From Actinomycetota bacterium (lineage in GTDB: Bacteria; Actinomycetota; Actinomycetes; Actinomycetales; Actinomycetaceae), in the NCBI GenBank assembly GCA_019425105.1, contig JAHYYD010000007.1, positions 1 through 21,691 on the forward strand: a stretch of DNA of 21,691 bases, read 5' to 3'. Below are positions 1 through 6,591 of this stretch, piece after piece (the first letter of the stretch is position 1; every line of letters starts with the position of its first letter). A program made the translations under genes and the position numbers. Under the pieces are notes generated by a model. It searched no databases and was not told where the DNA came from. It saw nothing but the letters and a program-made list of their open reading frames with translations.

Positions 1-23
1 TCGTCGTCAAGAAGTGAGGTCGC

Positions 24-1061
24 ATGCCTGAAGGCGATGCAGTCCGTCGCCTAGCCGGTACCCTCGACGAGCTTTTCGTCGGGGGTATCGTCTCGGCGTC
101 GTCCCCGCAGGGGCGCTTCGCGTCCTCCGCAGCCCTCCTCGACGGCTGGGTCATGCAGAGGGTACGAGTGCACGGTAAGCACATGTTCATTGGTTTCGTC
201 CCGCCCACCCCGGGTGAGATGTACGAGGCAGGGGTGGCCCTCCTCGAGGGTGCCGCCGCCGGTAGTGGGGAACCCATCCTCGGCGAGGATGCCCCGTGGC
301 CGGACCGCTGGGTGCATATCCACCTGGGCTTGTACGGCTGGTGGCGCTTCAACGGCGATGAGACCGTCGTCGACGAGGGCCACGGCGTTGCTCACCGTAT
401 CCCCAACGTCCAAAAGGGGGAGTGGAACGGCCACTCTGAGACCCGCTGGGGCGAGGGCTTCGGCGAGGTCAAGGTCGGCGAATGGGAGCCTCCAGAGCCG
501 GTCGGTGCCGTGCGGCTACGGGTGTTCAACGACCACGCGGTCGCTGACCTGATCGGACCGAATCGCTGCGACCTCATTACCGATGAAGAGCGCATCAAGG
601 CGGAAGCGAAGCTGGGGCCGGATCCCCTGGACGCCGGGGCGCGCTCCGATACCCAGGCCATGGAGCGTTTCGCCCAGGTGGCCCATTCGAAGAAGCGCGC
701 GATCGGCGAGATCGTCATGGATCAGTCGATCATCGCGGGCGTGGGCAACATCTACCGCGCCGATGCCCTCTTCCTTGCGGGTATTTCGCCGCATCGCAAG
801 GGCGCGAATATTTCGATCAAGCGCCTGCGCGAGCTGTGGGTCCTCATCTGTGACCTCATGAACCGCGGCCTGGCAGCCGGTCGCCTGGACACGATGGACC
901 CGGAGGAGGCCCCCAACCCGCCGATCGAGGGGGACGAGGAGGCCTCGCGCTGGTACGTGTATCACCGTACGGACCGGCCGTGCCTGCGTTGCGGGGCGCC
1001 GATACGCGAGGCGCTCATGCAGAACCGGCGTCTGTTCTGGTGTCCGTCCTGCCAGCGCTGA
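24..1061 (+). CDS. nei: Nei1-type endonuclease VIII / Fpg-Nei family DNA glycosylase
   Basis: Bifunctional DNA glycosylase/AP lyase of base-excision repair that removes oxidised bases. The protein starts M-P-E-G-D: after Met removal the N-terminal Pro is the nucleophile and Glu3 the acid; Lys52 in HGKH is the conserved beta-turn lysine. The stretches SSPQGRF and HIHLGLYG are hallmarks I recall of mycobacterial Nei1 (Rv2464c type). The helix-two-turn-helix segment is QSIIAGVGNIYRADALF, and the C-terminal zinc finger uses C320, C323, C340 and C343. At 345 residues it is longer than the usual 260-290; the extra length sits in acidic/Gly-rich loops around residues 60-95 and 113-160. A GAGG Shine-Dalgarno lies just upstream of the ATG. 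A possible upstream gene ends ...VVKK-stop at 3-17, too little to identify; rpiB precedes nei1 in mycobacteria. Family assignment is firm; the Nei1 subclass is from recalled similarity. Confidence 0.93.
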   Translation: MPEGDAVRRLAGTLDELFVGGIVSASSPQGRFASSAALLDGWVMQRVRVHGKHMFIGFVPPTPGEMYEAGVALLEGAAAGSGEPILGEDAPWPDRWVHIHLGLYGWWRFNGDETVVDEGHGVAHRIPNVQKGEWNGHSETRWGEGFGEVKVGEWEPPEPVGAVRLRVFNDHAVADLIGPNRCDLITDEERIKAEAKLGPDPLDAGARSDTQAMERFAQVAHSKKRAIGEIVMDQSIIAGVGNIYRADALFLAGISPHRKGANISIKRLRELWVLICDLMNRGLAAGRLDTMDPEEAPNPPIEGDEEASRWYVYHRTDRPCLRCGAPIREALMQNRRLFWCPSCQR

Positions 1062-1081
1062 GCGCGCGAACATGCGTCAGG

Positions 1082-1109
1082 GGAGTGCGGGCCGACAGGC
1101 TCGCACTCC
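1082..1109. terminator. Bidirectional hairpin between convergent genes
   Basis: Inverted repeat GGAGTGCG-GGCC, loop GACA, GGCT-CGCACTCC: a 12-bp stem with one G-T wobble. It sits between the converging stops of the glycosylase and the GNAT gene. No strong T-tract is present, so intrinsic termination is likely but not certain. Confidence 0.6.
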
Positions 1110-1119
1110 TCGCCCTCTG

Positions 1120-1611
1120 TCAGGCGATCTCTTCGAATCCGAGCACCGAGTAGAGTTCGCGGGCTCCGCCGTGACGCCTGTCGAGGCGCAGCGCGAGAGA
1201 GTCGAATCCCCACTGCGAGCAGCGCGTGGCGACCTCTGAGACGAGGGCTGTCGCGATGCCGCGCCTGCGGTAGTCGGGAGCGACGATCAGGTCGACGACG
1301 AAGGGTCCGTCGGGAGCGTCATCCCAGGGGGATTCGCGCACGACGAGGATTGCTCCGATGAGCGTTCCCCCGTCCCACGCGCCGATGAACGAGTCTTCCG
1401 TGGTCGCCCCGAATGCGCCCTCGAACGTCAGGCGTAGTTCCTCGGAGGTTTCCATGAGCGCCTCGGGCGTGACGTCGTCGTCGTACGCCTCGAGGGTGAG
1501 CACCGCGAGCGCGGGGATGTCGAATGTCGTGAGCGTGGCGATCTCAATACCCTGGGGGCGATTCGCCGCTGACAACGCGTCCAGTGGGGCATGTAGAGTT
1601 CGAGCTTCCAT
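1120..1611 (-). CDS. GNAT-family N-acetyltransferase
   Basis: Predicted acetyl-CoA-dependent N-acetyltransferase, 163 residues from the ATG at 1611. The acetyl-CoA pyrophosphate-binding motif A is clear in VVDLIVAPDYRRRGIATALV (Q/R-R-x-G-x-A core). It is followed by the conserved beta-alpha segment SLALRLDRRHGGARELYSVLGFEEI, where ARELYSVLGF is the usual C-terminal GNAT 'A..lY.k.GF' signature. The substrate cannot be read from sequence. An in-frame GTG at 1638 would give 172 residues, but a good promoter (1618-1646) places the transcript start on or next to the ATG at 1611, so I prefer that start and a leaderless mRNA. The gene is last in a minus-strand series after cysK and cysE but has its own promoter, so it need not serve sulfur metabolism. 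Confidence 0.88.
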   Translation of the reverse strand: MEARTLHAPLDALSAANRPQGIEIATLTTFDIPALAVLTLEAYDDDVTPEALMETSEELRLTFEGAFGATTEDSFIGAWDGGTLIGAILVVRESPWDDAPDGPFVVDLIVAPDYRRRGIATALVSEVATRCSQWGFDSLALRLDRRHGGARELYSVLGFEEIA

Positions 1612-1617
1612 AAACCA

Positions 1618-1646
1618 ACTATAGGTGAGGGCGCTCACTTTGTCAC
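1618..1646 (-). promoter_or_regulatory. Promoter of the GNAT gene, probably giving a leaderless mRNA
   Basis: Reading the minus strand: -35 GTGACA (1646-1641), 17-bp spacer, -10 TATAGT (1623-1618), 6 nt, then ATG (1611). The +1 is expected at or beside the A of the ATG. No Shine-Dalgarno is visible, which agrees with a leaderless transcript as is common in actinobacteria. It also decides against the upstream GTG start at 1638, which lies in the spacer of this promoter. Confidence 0.65.
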
Positions 1647-1696
1647 GGCTCTTGAACGGATTCTCACAGACTACCGGTGACGAGGGCGAATACCTC

Positions 1697-2341
1697 TCAG
1701 ATGTAGAGGGCGGGCTCCTCGAAGAAGTAGTTGGGATCGACGATCAGATCGCGGTCGCGCGTGTCCTTCTCGGGCTTGGGGAGCAGGCGCGCGGGCACGC
1801 CGATCGCGACGTTCCCGCAGGGTACGTCCTTGACGACGACGGCGTTCGCGCCGATCTTGACGCCGGTGCCCACGGTGATGGGGCCCAGAACCTTGGCACC
1901 GGCACCGATCATCACGTGATCTCCGACGGTGGGGTGGCGCTTACCCGGAGTCATGGCGACGCCTCCCAGGGTGACTCCGTGGAAGATGACGACGTCGTTG
2001 CCGACCTCGGCCGTCTGTCCGATGACCACACCCGTCGCGTGGTCGATAAAGACCCGTCGCCCGATGGTGGCCTCGGGGTGGATGTCTACGCCGGTGACGG
2101 CGCGGGCCATGGAGGACAGGATGCGTGCGGGGGTGCGGGCACCGTTGGCCCACAGGGCGTGGGAGACGCGGTGAGTCCACAGCGCGTGTACGCCCGGGTA
2201 CGTCAGGGCGATCTCCAGGGCGGAGGTGGCCGCTGGGTCGCGGCGCTGAGCCGTCACGAGGTCCTCGCGAAAGAGTCCGAGCGCCTTGGTGGGCAGGGCG
2301 CGCGATAGGGTCTTCGACAGGGCGCGTACGGTGAGCTTCAC
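1697..2341 (-). CDS. cysE: Serine O-acetyltransferase
   Basis: Transfers acetyl from acetyl-CoA to L-serine, giving O-acetylserine for CysK: the first step of cysteine synthesis. The protein is 214 residues from a GTG at 2341, the short form lacking the long N-terminal extension of the E. coli enzyme. It has an alpha-helical N-terminus followed by left-handed beta-helix hexapeptide repeats. The active-site signature is FIDHATGVVIG (Asp100/His101) with a second His in IFHGVTLGG (His121). The start is chosen because AGGAGGA (2353-2347) sits 5 nt before the GTG; the upstream ATG at 2401 would add 20 basic/proline-rich residues unlike the family and has no such site. It lies 93 bp downstream of cysK on the same strand, so co-transcription is likely. 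Confidence in function is high. Confidence 0.95.
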   Translation of the reverse strand: MKLTVRALSKTLSRALPTKALGLFREDLVTAQRRDPAATSALEIALTYPGVHALWTHRVSHALWANGARTPARILSSMARAVTGVDIHPEATIGRRVFIDHATGVVIGQTAEVGNDVVIFHGVTLGGVAMTPGKRHPTVGDHVMIGAGAKVLGPITVGTGVKIGANAVVVKDVPCGNVAIGVPARLLPKPEKDTRDRDLIVDPNYFFEEPALYI

Positions 2342-2346
2342 TTCGG

Positions 2347-2353
2347 TCCTCCT
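2347..2353 (-). promoter_or_regulatory. Shine-Dalgarno that decides the cysE start
   Basis: Minus-strand AGGAGGA, 5 nt before GTG at 2341. It supports GTG rather than the ATG 60 nt upstream as the cysE start. Confidence 0.7.
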
Positions 2354-2434
2354 GGATGGTCGTCTGGGTCGGGAACGCACAGGTGGCCCCGGATATTCCA
2401 TCCGAGGCCACCTTAGCGCGTGAACTGCGCCAGA

Positions 2435-3367
2435 TCAGTCCTCGAGGCCGGCGAAGAGCGCGGTCGAGAGGTAACGCTCACCCGTGTCGGGCAGGAGCGT
2501 GACGATCTTCTTGCCCGCCAGCTCGGGACGAGCGGCGACGGCGGCCGCCCCCGCCAGTGCAGCGCCCGAGGAGATGCCCACGAGCAGGCCCTCTTCGGCG
2601 GCGGCGCGGCGAGCGAACTCGAGTGCCTTGGCGGTCTCGACCGAGATGACCTCGTCGATCAGGGAGGCGTCGTAGGTGTCGGGCACGAAGTTGGGCATGA
2701 GGCCCTGGATGCCATGCGGGCCGGGGGTACCGCCGGTCAGCAGGGGAGACTCGGCGGGCTGAACGGCGATGATGCGCACGTTCGGGTTCTTCTCCTTGAG
2801 GACCTTCGCGACGCCCGAGATCGTTCCGCCCGTGCCAACGCCCGCGACGAACACGTCGACCTGGCCATCGGTGTCGGCCCAGATTTCTTCGCCCGTGTGC
2901 GCCACGTGGGCCGCCGGGTTGGCGGGGTTGGTGAACTGGGAAGCGATGATGGCGCCGGGACGCTCGGATGCGATGCGCTCGGCCTCGGCGACGGCGGCGG
3001 AGACGCCGCCCTTCGGGTCGGTGAGAACCAGCTCGGCACCGAAGGCGCGCACGATCGCGCGGCGCTCGACGGACATCGATGCGGGCATGACGATGACGAC
3101 CTTGTAGCCGCGGGCAGCGCCCACCATCGACAGGGCGATACCCGTGTTGCCGGACGTGGCCTCGACGATGGTGCCGCCGGGGGCGAGTGCGCCCGCAGCC
3201 TCCGCTGCGTCGATGATCGAACGGGCGATGCGATCCTTCACGGAGGAGGCGGGATTGAAGGCCTCGACCTTAGCGACCACGTCAACGCCGTCGCCGGCCA
3301 CGTGGTTGATGCGGACGAGGGGCGTGCCGCCGATCAGATCGGCAACGGTGGAGGCAATACGAGCCAT
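2435..3367 (-). CDS. cysK: O-acetylserine sulfhydrylase (cysteine synthase A)
   Basis: PLP enzyme (fold type II) joining O-acetylserine and sulfide to make L-cysteine; CysE normally binds it to form the cysteine synthase complex. It is 310 residues from ATG 3367, the usual length. Landmarks in this numbering: PLP lysine K44 in NPASSVKDR, the substrate loop TSGNTG at about 71-76, the phosphate-binding GTGGT at 178-182, and SSGAA at 266-270, whose Ser contacts the pyridine nitrogen. Start choice: GGAAGGA (3380-3374) stands 6 nt before the ATG at 3367, while the in-frame ATG at 3382 has no Shine-Dalgarno. Only 37 bp separate it from the YigZ-family stop. A weak candidate promoter (minus-strand TGACAA, 18 bp, TATGGA) lies in that gap, so cysK may have its own start. 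It is followed by cysE. Confidence 0.96.
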   Translation of the reverse strand: MARIASTVADLIGGTPLVRINHVAGDGVDVVAKVEAFNPASSVKDRIARSIIDAAEAAGALAPGGTIVEATSGNTGIALSMVGAARGYKVVIVMPASMSVERRAIVRAFGAELVLTDPKGGVSAAVAEAERIASERPGAIIASQFTNPANPAAHVAHTGEEIWADTDGQVDVFVAGVGTGGTISGVAKVLKEKNPNVRIIAVQPAESPLLTGGTPGPHGIQGLMPNFVPDTYDASLIDEVISVETAKALEFARRAAAEEGLLVGISSGAALAGAAAVAARPELAGKKIVTLLPDTGERYLSTALFAGLED

Positions 3368-3404
3368 GAGGGGTCCTTCCATAGGCAGGTGTACCCCTGA
3401 ATTG

Positions 3405-4061
3405 TCATACCCTGGTCGGATCCTCGTCTAGTTCAACCCGACGTGTTTCCACGTAGCGAAACTTTGCAACACCCGACGAGGCCTGGGCCAGGCACGCGTC
3501 AATGGCGTCTCGGTCGCTCGGATCGATCGCAATGCGCAGCGTGACGTCCGCGCCCCAGATCGTGTCCACGATCGTGGCCCCGCGGGCTCGCAGTTCGGCC
3601 TCGATGCGACCCGCGTCCCCGGGATCCAGCTGGGTTTCGAGAACATCGCGCCCGACCAGGTAGGCAATGGGAGCTTGTGCTACGGCTTCGGACACGGACG
3701 TGGAGTAAGCACGTACGAGGCCTCCTCCGCCCAGGAGGATGCCGCCAAAGTAACGCGTGACGACGGCAGTGGCGTTCCACGTATCGGAGGCGCGCAGTGC
3801 CTCCAACATGGGTGTGCCCGCCGTGCCCGAGGGCTCACCGTCATCCGATGAATGCTGCAAAGGGGCGGCATCCGGCGGGTCGATCAGGTATGCGGAGCAG
3901 TTGTGGCGCGCCTGCGGGTGCTCAGACTTGACTGCGTCGATGAGCTCGCGTGCCTCCTCCGGGGTATCCGTCCTGGCGAGCGTCGTAATAAACCGGGAAC
4001 GCTTAATCTCGATCTCGTGGGTGAGGAGCGTGCCGGAGGCGAGCGTGCGAAGAACGGACAT
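3405..4061 (-). CDS. YigZ/IMPACT family protein (UPF0029)
   Basis: 218-residue member of the YigZ/IMPACT family; its precise bacterial role is not settled, and the eukaryotic relative IMPACT acts in GCN2/translation control. The N-terminal UPF0029 domain is recognised by EIKRSRFITTLARTDTPEEA, by ARHNCSAYLI and by the signature DGEPSGTAG (residues 74-82). After it come VTRYFGGILLGGGGLVRAY and a smaller C-terminal ferredoxin-like domain (from about residue 135), which is the normal family architecture. There is no Shine-Dalgarno. A TAGACT hexamer stands exactly 6 nt before the ATG, so the mRNA is probably leaderless. It is the first of a minus-strand series with cysK and cysE, but a functional link is unproven. 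Confidence 0.92.
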   Translation of the reverse strand: MSVLRTLASGTLLTHEIEIKRSRFITTLARTDTPEEARELIDAVKSEHPQARHNCSAYLIDPPDAAPLQHSSDDGEPSGTAGTPMLEALRASDTWNATAVVTRYFGGILLGGGGLVRAYSTSVSEAVAQAPIAYLVGRDVLETQLDPGDAGRIEAELRARGATIVDTIWGADVTLRIAIDPSDRDAIDACLAQASSGVAKFRYVETRRVELDEDPTRV

Positions 4062-4067
4062 GCGCCC

Positions 4068-4073
4068 AGTCTA
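4068..4073 (-). promoter_or_regulatory. -10 element before the YigZ-family gene
   Basis: Minus-strand TAGACT followed by 6 nt (GGGCGC) and the ATG. The spacing is identical to the GNAT promoter, suggesting leaderless transcription. The -35 region (GACGGG) is poor, so this rests on the -10 and its position only. Confidence 0.45.
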
Positions 4074-4152
4074 CCGAGAGCTCGCGCCCGCCCGTCTGTA
4101 ACCAGGATCGCAGGCTCGGAAGGCATCGCGATGTGCTTGAGCGCGCTGTTCG

Positions 4153-4161
4153 TGGTAGTCT
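4153..4161 (+). promoter_or_regulatory. Extended -10 element ahead of rpmF
   Basis: TGG-TAGTCT has the TG-N extension of an extended -10 promoter and lies about 70 nt before rpmF. No convincing -35 is seen at the standard distance. The same hexamer TAGTCT occurs upstream of the tRNA-Arg gene, which would fit a stable-RNA/ribosomal promoter type. The 5' leader it would create has no Zur-like palindrome that I can see. Confidence 0.4.
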
Positions 4162-4236
4162 TGTCGGGTTGTCGCCGTGCGCCCGCGTGGCGCACCGATC
4201 AGAATAGTCGTCGAGAAAGAAGAGGAGCGGTAAGAC

Positions 4237-4407
4237 ATGGCAGTTCCCAAGCGCAAGATGTCCCGTGCGAACACCCGCACCCGCCGGTCTACCTGGAAGG
4301 CTGATCTTACCGAGCTGAACACCGTCAAGGTTGCCGGCCGTGAGATCCGCGTGCCCCGCCGCCTGGCCAAGGCCTACAAGAACGGCCTCCTGGACGTCGA
4401 GGGCTGA
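4237..4407 (+). CDS. rpmF: 50S ribosomal protein L32 (bL32), zinc-free form
   Basis: Small basic ribosomal protein of the large subunit, 56 residues, starting [18 protein letters not shown] and ending GLLDVEG; length and N-terminus are diagnostic of bL32. It contains no cysteine, so it is the C-minus form that lacks the CxxC...CxxC zinc ribbon. The resemblance is to the mycobacterial RpmF, which also ends soon after a VPRRL segment. GAGGAG (4222-4227) provides a Shine-Dalgarno 9 nt before the ATG. It stands alone, not behind the yceD (DUF177) gene that often precedes rpmF in other bacteria, and is closed by a strong terminator. In streptomycetes zinc-free ribosomal proteins can be Zur-regulated paralogues; I see no Zur box here, so this may be the only L32. 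Confidence 0.95.
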   Translation: MAVPKRKMSRANTRTRRSTWKADLTELNTVKVAGREIRVPRRLAKAYKNGLLDVEG

Positions 4408-4424
4408 CCTCGCTTCCACACACG

Positions 4425-4454
4425 GGCCCGGGACTTGTCGTCCCGGGCCTTTGT
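4425..4454 (+). terminator. Intrinsic terminator of rpmF
   Basis: Perfect 10-bp stem GGCCCGGGAC / GTCCCGGGCC with loop TTGTC, followed by TTTGT. It begins 18 nt after the rpmF stop. Confidence 0.85.
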
Positions 4455-4538
4455 CATGCCCGCAATTTCTGAGTGTGAGTCGTCGGCCCCTGCGATCGGC
4501 GGCGCGCGCCCAAAGAGAAGACCCGAGAAGGAACGCAC

Positions 4539-5810
4539 ATGAGCCTGCCGACGACCATCCTTACTATGAGCGGGGGAGTGGGCCACGGCCTCGTCGCAGC
4601 ATCCGCAACCGGAGGTACCGAGGGCGCCATCGTCTCCCTCTTCCTGATCGCCGCCTCCGCTGCCCTCGCACCCCTGCTCTCGTCGCTCACCCACAAGCGT
4701 GTGCCTGACGTCGTCTGGCTCCTGATCTTCGGCGTGTTTATCGGGCCGAGCGTTCTCGGACTGGCATCCGTTACTGAGCCGATCTCGCTGTTCCGCGAGG
4801 TCGGCATGGGCATGCTCTTCCTGATCGCGGGCACCGAAATCGATGTGCAAGAGGTCCACGGGCGAGCCGGTCGGCGCTCGCTGTTCACCTGGCTGGTGTG
4901 CTTCGGTATCGGCCTGGCCGTGTCGTGGGCTGCTGTCGCCGCGTCGGGTACCACCGGGGTCTCCGCAGCCACGTACATCGCGCTGGCGATCGCACTGACC
5001 TCAACGGCGCTAGGCACCCTCCTGCCCATCCTCATGGAGGCCGGCGTCATGGGCACCGCGATCGGCAAAGCAGTCCTCGTTCATGGTGCCGTCGGCGAGC
5101 TCGCCCCCATCATCGCCATGTCGCTGCTGCTCTCCGCCCGTAGCCCCTGGGCCTCGGCGATTATTCTGCTCGTGTTCGCGGTGGCGTCGGTTGTCGCCGT
5201 CGCCATTCCGACGCGTTTCATCCTGAAGCACCCCGCGATTGGACGGACCATCCTGCACGGAGCGCAGACCTCGCAAAAGACGCTCATGCGCGTCGTCATG
5301 GTCGTCCTCACCGGCCTCATGGCCCTGTCTGCGGTCATGGAGCTGGACATGGTGCTCGGCGCATTCGCGGCCGGCATCATCGTGCGCGCGCTGGCACCCG
5401 GAAACTTCACGATGGTCGAGGGAGAGCTGCGCACCCTCGGCTTCTCGTTCCTGATTCCGATCTTCTTCGTGACCTCGGGTATGAACATTTCGCTGAGTGC
5501 CGTCGCGAGCTATCCGTTCCTGCTCGTCGCCTTCGTTGGCGCGATCCTCGTGGTGCGCGGTGCGCCCATCGTCCTGATGGAACGGTTCCACGGTTCGATT
5601 GAGCGCGTCGGTTGGACGGACGCGACATGTATCGGACTGTACGGCGCGACGGGCCTGCCCATCATCGTCGCCGTCACCGAGCTGGGAGTTACGACGGGTG
5701 TTCTGCCCTCGTGGCTGGCATCCCTGCTCGTCGTCGCCGGCGCGATGTCCGTGCTGCTTTTCCCGCTGCTCGCGTTCCTGCTTGGGCGCGCTGGTGGAAA
5801 GGCGCGCTAA
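4539..5810 (+). CDS. Monovalent cation/proton antiporter, CPA2 (Kef/NapA-like) family
   Basis: 423-residue polytopic inner-membrane protein, probably exchanging Na+ or K+ for H+ in pH and ion homeostasis. Roughly 11-13 hydrophobic segments fill the sequence. Family marks are FLIAGTEIDVQEVHGR, the discontinuous-helix region IALTSTALGTLLPILMEAGV, HGAVGELAPIIAMSLL, GAFAAGIIVRA and IPIFFVTSGMNISL; the last two are typical of the Na_H_Exchanger (COG0475) core. It ends after the last membrane helix with a short basic tail, so the C-terminal TrkA-N/RCK regulatory domain of E. coli KefB/KefC is absent. GAAGGA (4527-4532) lies 6 nt before the ATG. It follows the rpmF terminator, so it is probably transcribed separately. 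Ion specificity cannot be read. Confidence 0.9.
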   Translation: MSLPTTILTMSGGVGHGLVAASATGGTEGAIVSLFLIAASAALAPLLSSLTHKRVPDVVWLLIFGVFIGPSVLGLASVTEPISLFREVGMGMLFLIAGTEIDVQEVHGRAGRRSLFTWLVCFGIGLAVSWAAVAASGTTGVSAATYIALAIALTSTALGTLLPILMEAGVMGTAIGKAVLVHGAVGELAPIIAMSLLLSARSPWASAIILLVFAVASVVAVAIPTRFILKHPAIGRTILHGAQTSQKTLMRVVMVVLTGLMALSAVMELDMVLGAFAAGIIVRALAPGNFTMVEGELRTLGFSFLIPIFFVTSGMNISLSAVASYPFLLVAFVGAILVVRGAPIVLMERFHGSIERVGWTDATCIGLYGATGLPIIVAVTELGVTTGVLPSWLASLLVVAGAMSVLLFPLLAFLLGRAGGKAR

Positions 5811-5845
5811 CCTCCGCTAGTCTTACAGACGGCGCGACGCGCCAC

Positions 5846-5921
5846 GCCTCCGTAGCTCAATGGATAGAGCAAGGGCCTTCTAATCCCGAGGTTGCAGGTT
5901 CGAGTCCTGTCGGAGGCGCCA
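5846..5921 (+). tRNA. tRNA-Arg (anticodon UCU), CCA encoded
   Basis: 76-nt cloverleaf. Acceptor stem GCCTCCG/CGGAGGC is a perfect 7 bp; D-stem is GCTC/GAGC; the T-arm is GCAGG-TTCGAGT-CCTGT with one G-U pair; discriminator G is followed by encoded CCA (5919-5921). The anticodon loop CTTCTAA gives anticodon TCT (reads AGA). The anticodon stem is odd: AGGGC against TCCCG pairs only at its three central positions, with A27-G43 and C31-U39 opposed. A TAGTCT hexamer at 5818-5823, matching the one before rpmF, is a possible -10. The gene borders an accessory-looking spacer, and tRNA-Arg genes are common integration sites, but I found no duplicated 3' end downstream in this window. Confidence 0.93.
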
Positions 5922-6003
5922 GCTTGTGATGCGGGTGCTCGCCACGAAGTATCGTTGGTGGTCGTTATGTGGCCGCCCGAACCGGAGCAGCGTGGCATAA
6001 TGG

Positions 6004-6037
6004 GGGGAGCCGAACAGTTGCCGCTGTTCGACTCCCC
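6004..6037 (-). terminator. Long hairpin just downstream of the 47-codon ORF
   Basis: On the minus strand GGGGAGTCGAACAG, loop CGGCAA, CTGTTCGGCTCCCC: a 14-bp stem with a single U-G wobble (it would be a C-A mismatch in a plus-strand transcript, so it suits minus-strand RNA better). It starts 17 nt after the small ORF stop; a smaller CCCGG-AAA-CCGGG hairpin partly overlaps its 5' side. There is no T-tract. It could alternatively end the tRNA transcript or stabilise an mRNA 3' end. Confidence 0.55.
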
Positions 6038-6053
6038 GGTTTCCGGGATGGTC

Positions 6054-6197
6054 TTAGCTCCCCATCAGGGTGCTAAGCAGGAATGCAATCGCCCAGATCA
6101 GCTGCGGCAGTGTCGTGATCACTGCTACAGCGATCTGGGCTTTCTGCTTCCTGTCACAACCTCGCCGCCGTCGAGGCTGGCGATGGTCTTTAGCCAT
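6054..6197 (-). CDS. Small basic single-pass membrane peptide (47 aa), unknown function
   Basis: Not a family I recognise. A near-perfect Shine-Dalgarno, AGGAGGTGA, stands 7 nt before the ATG at 6197, one of the strongest in the window, and a 14-bp hairpin follows the TAA. The peptide is bipartite: residues 1-20 are very basic (MAKDHRQPRRRR with further K/R), and residues about 22-45 are a hydrophobic segment (IAVAVITTLPQLIWAIAFLL), so an N-in single-pass membrane protein is expected. Size and layout resemble type I toxin-like or accessory membrane peptides, but no antitoxin is proved; a CATAAT hexamer on the opposite strand at 5996-6001 is the only hint of antisense transcription. It is flanked by the tRNA and an accessory-looking spacer. 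I am fairly sure it is translated, not of its role. Confidence 0.65.
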   Translation of the reverse strand: MAKDHRQPRRRRGCDRKQKAQIAVAVITTLPQLIWAIAFLLSTLMGS

Positions 6198-6591
6198 TGC
6201 CCAGTCACCTCCTCTCATCGGAACCGCTCCCCGGCAGGAATACAGGCGTCCCGGGGCGGTGCCGTGGAGGCAGCTCTATCGTCCCACTGTGTACAGTCAT
6301 CTCGGGTTAGGGTTAAAGGGTTATAGGACACTACGTGTTGCTGGAGTGTTGACTTTTCGTTGTGCTGGTGCGGGAAAATCAATATTGAAGGTGGTTGTTT
6401 CATCGTGGGGTTATGAATACCCCAAATGCCCGGCGTGTGGATGAATACGTGGTCGAACGTGTGGTCGAACGCGTGGCCCGGTATGGGCGCTCAGGTTCAG
6501 GGGTGCAGTTCAAGAGCTGACCAGCCGGGGTGCCGATAAACGCCGGTGAGTCGTCGTGATAACGGGTGTGCGCGGCGGGGCTGCCTCGCGC
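6198..6591. other. Gene-poor spacer with palindromes and an AT-rich island
   Basis: No convincing gene longer than about 35 codons. It contains a 12-bp inverted repeat ACTGT-GT-ACAGT (6286-6297), three GGGTTA hexamers (6304-6309, 6310-6315, 6318-6323) and a perfect palindrome TCAATATTGA (6379-6388) within a locally AT-rich stretch (about 6340-6420). There is also a possible 35-codon ORF (6413-6520, starting MNTPNARRVDEY) with only a weak GTGGGG upstream. The palindromes look operator-like, but no -35/-10 pair could be assigned. Confidence 0.5.
6449..6476 (+). repeat. 12-bp tandem repeat, 2.3 copies
   Basis: GTGGTCGAACGT, GTGGTCGAACGC, then GTGG. The unit is a multiple of three and, in the frame of the ATG at 6413, encodes VVER-VVER-VA. 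That ORF (6413-6520, 35 codons) is otherwise unsupported and is given here only as a possibility. Confidence 0.7.

Noticed and set aside
2420..3400. 326-codon plus-strand frame over cysK
   Set aside because: Asp/Gly/Arg-rich antisense shadow of cysK.
4162..4236. Zur box upstream of the zinc-free L32 gene
   Set aside because: No AT-rich TGA..TCA-type palindrome is visible in the leader.
5612..5998. ORFs on both strands with tails such as VAQWIEQGPSNPEVAGSSPVGGA and ASDRTRTCNLGIRRPLLYPLSYG
   Set aside because: These are translations through the tRNA-Arg gene, a well-known annotation artefact.
6304..6323. Telomere-like GGGTTA repeats
   Set aside because: Only three interrupted copies inside a chromosome-like context; no sign of a replicon end.
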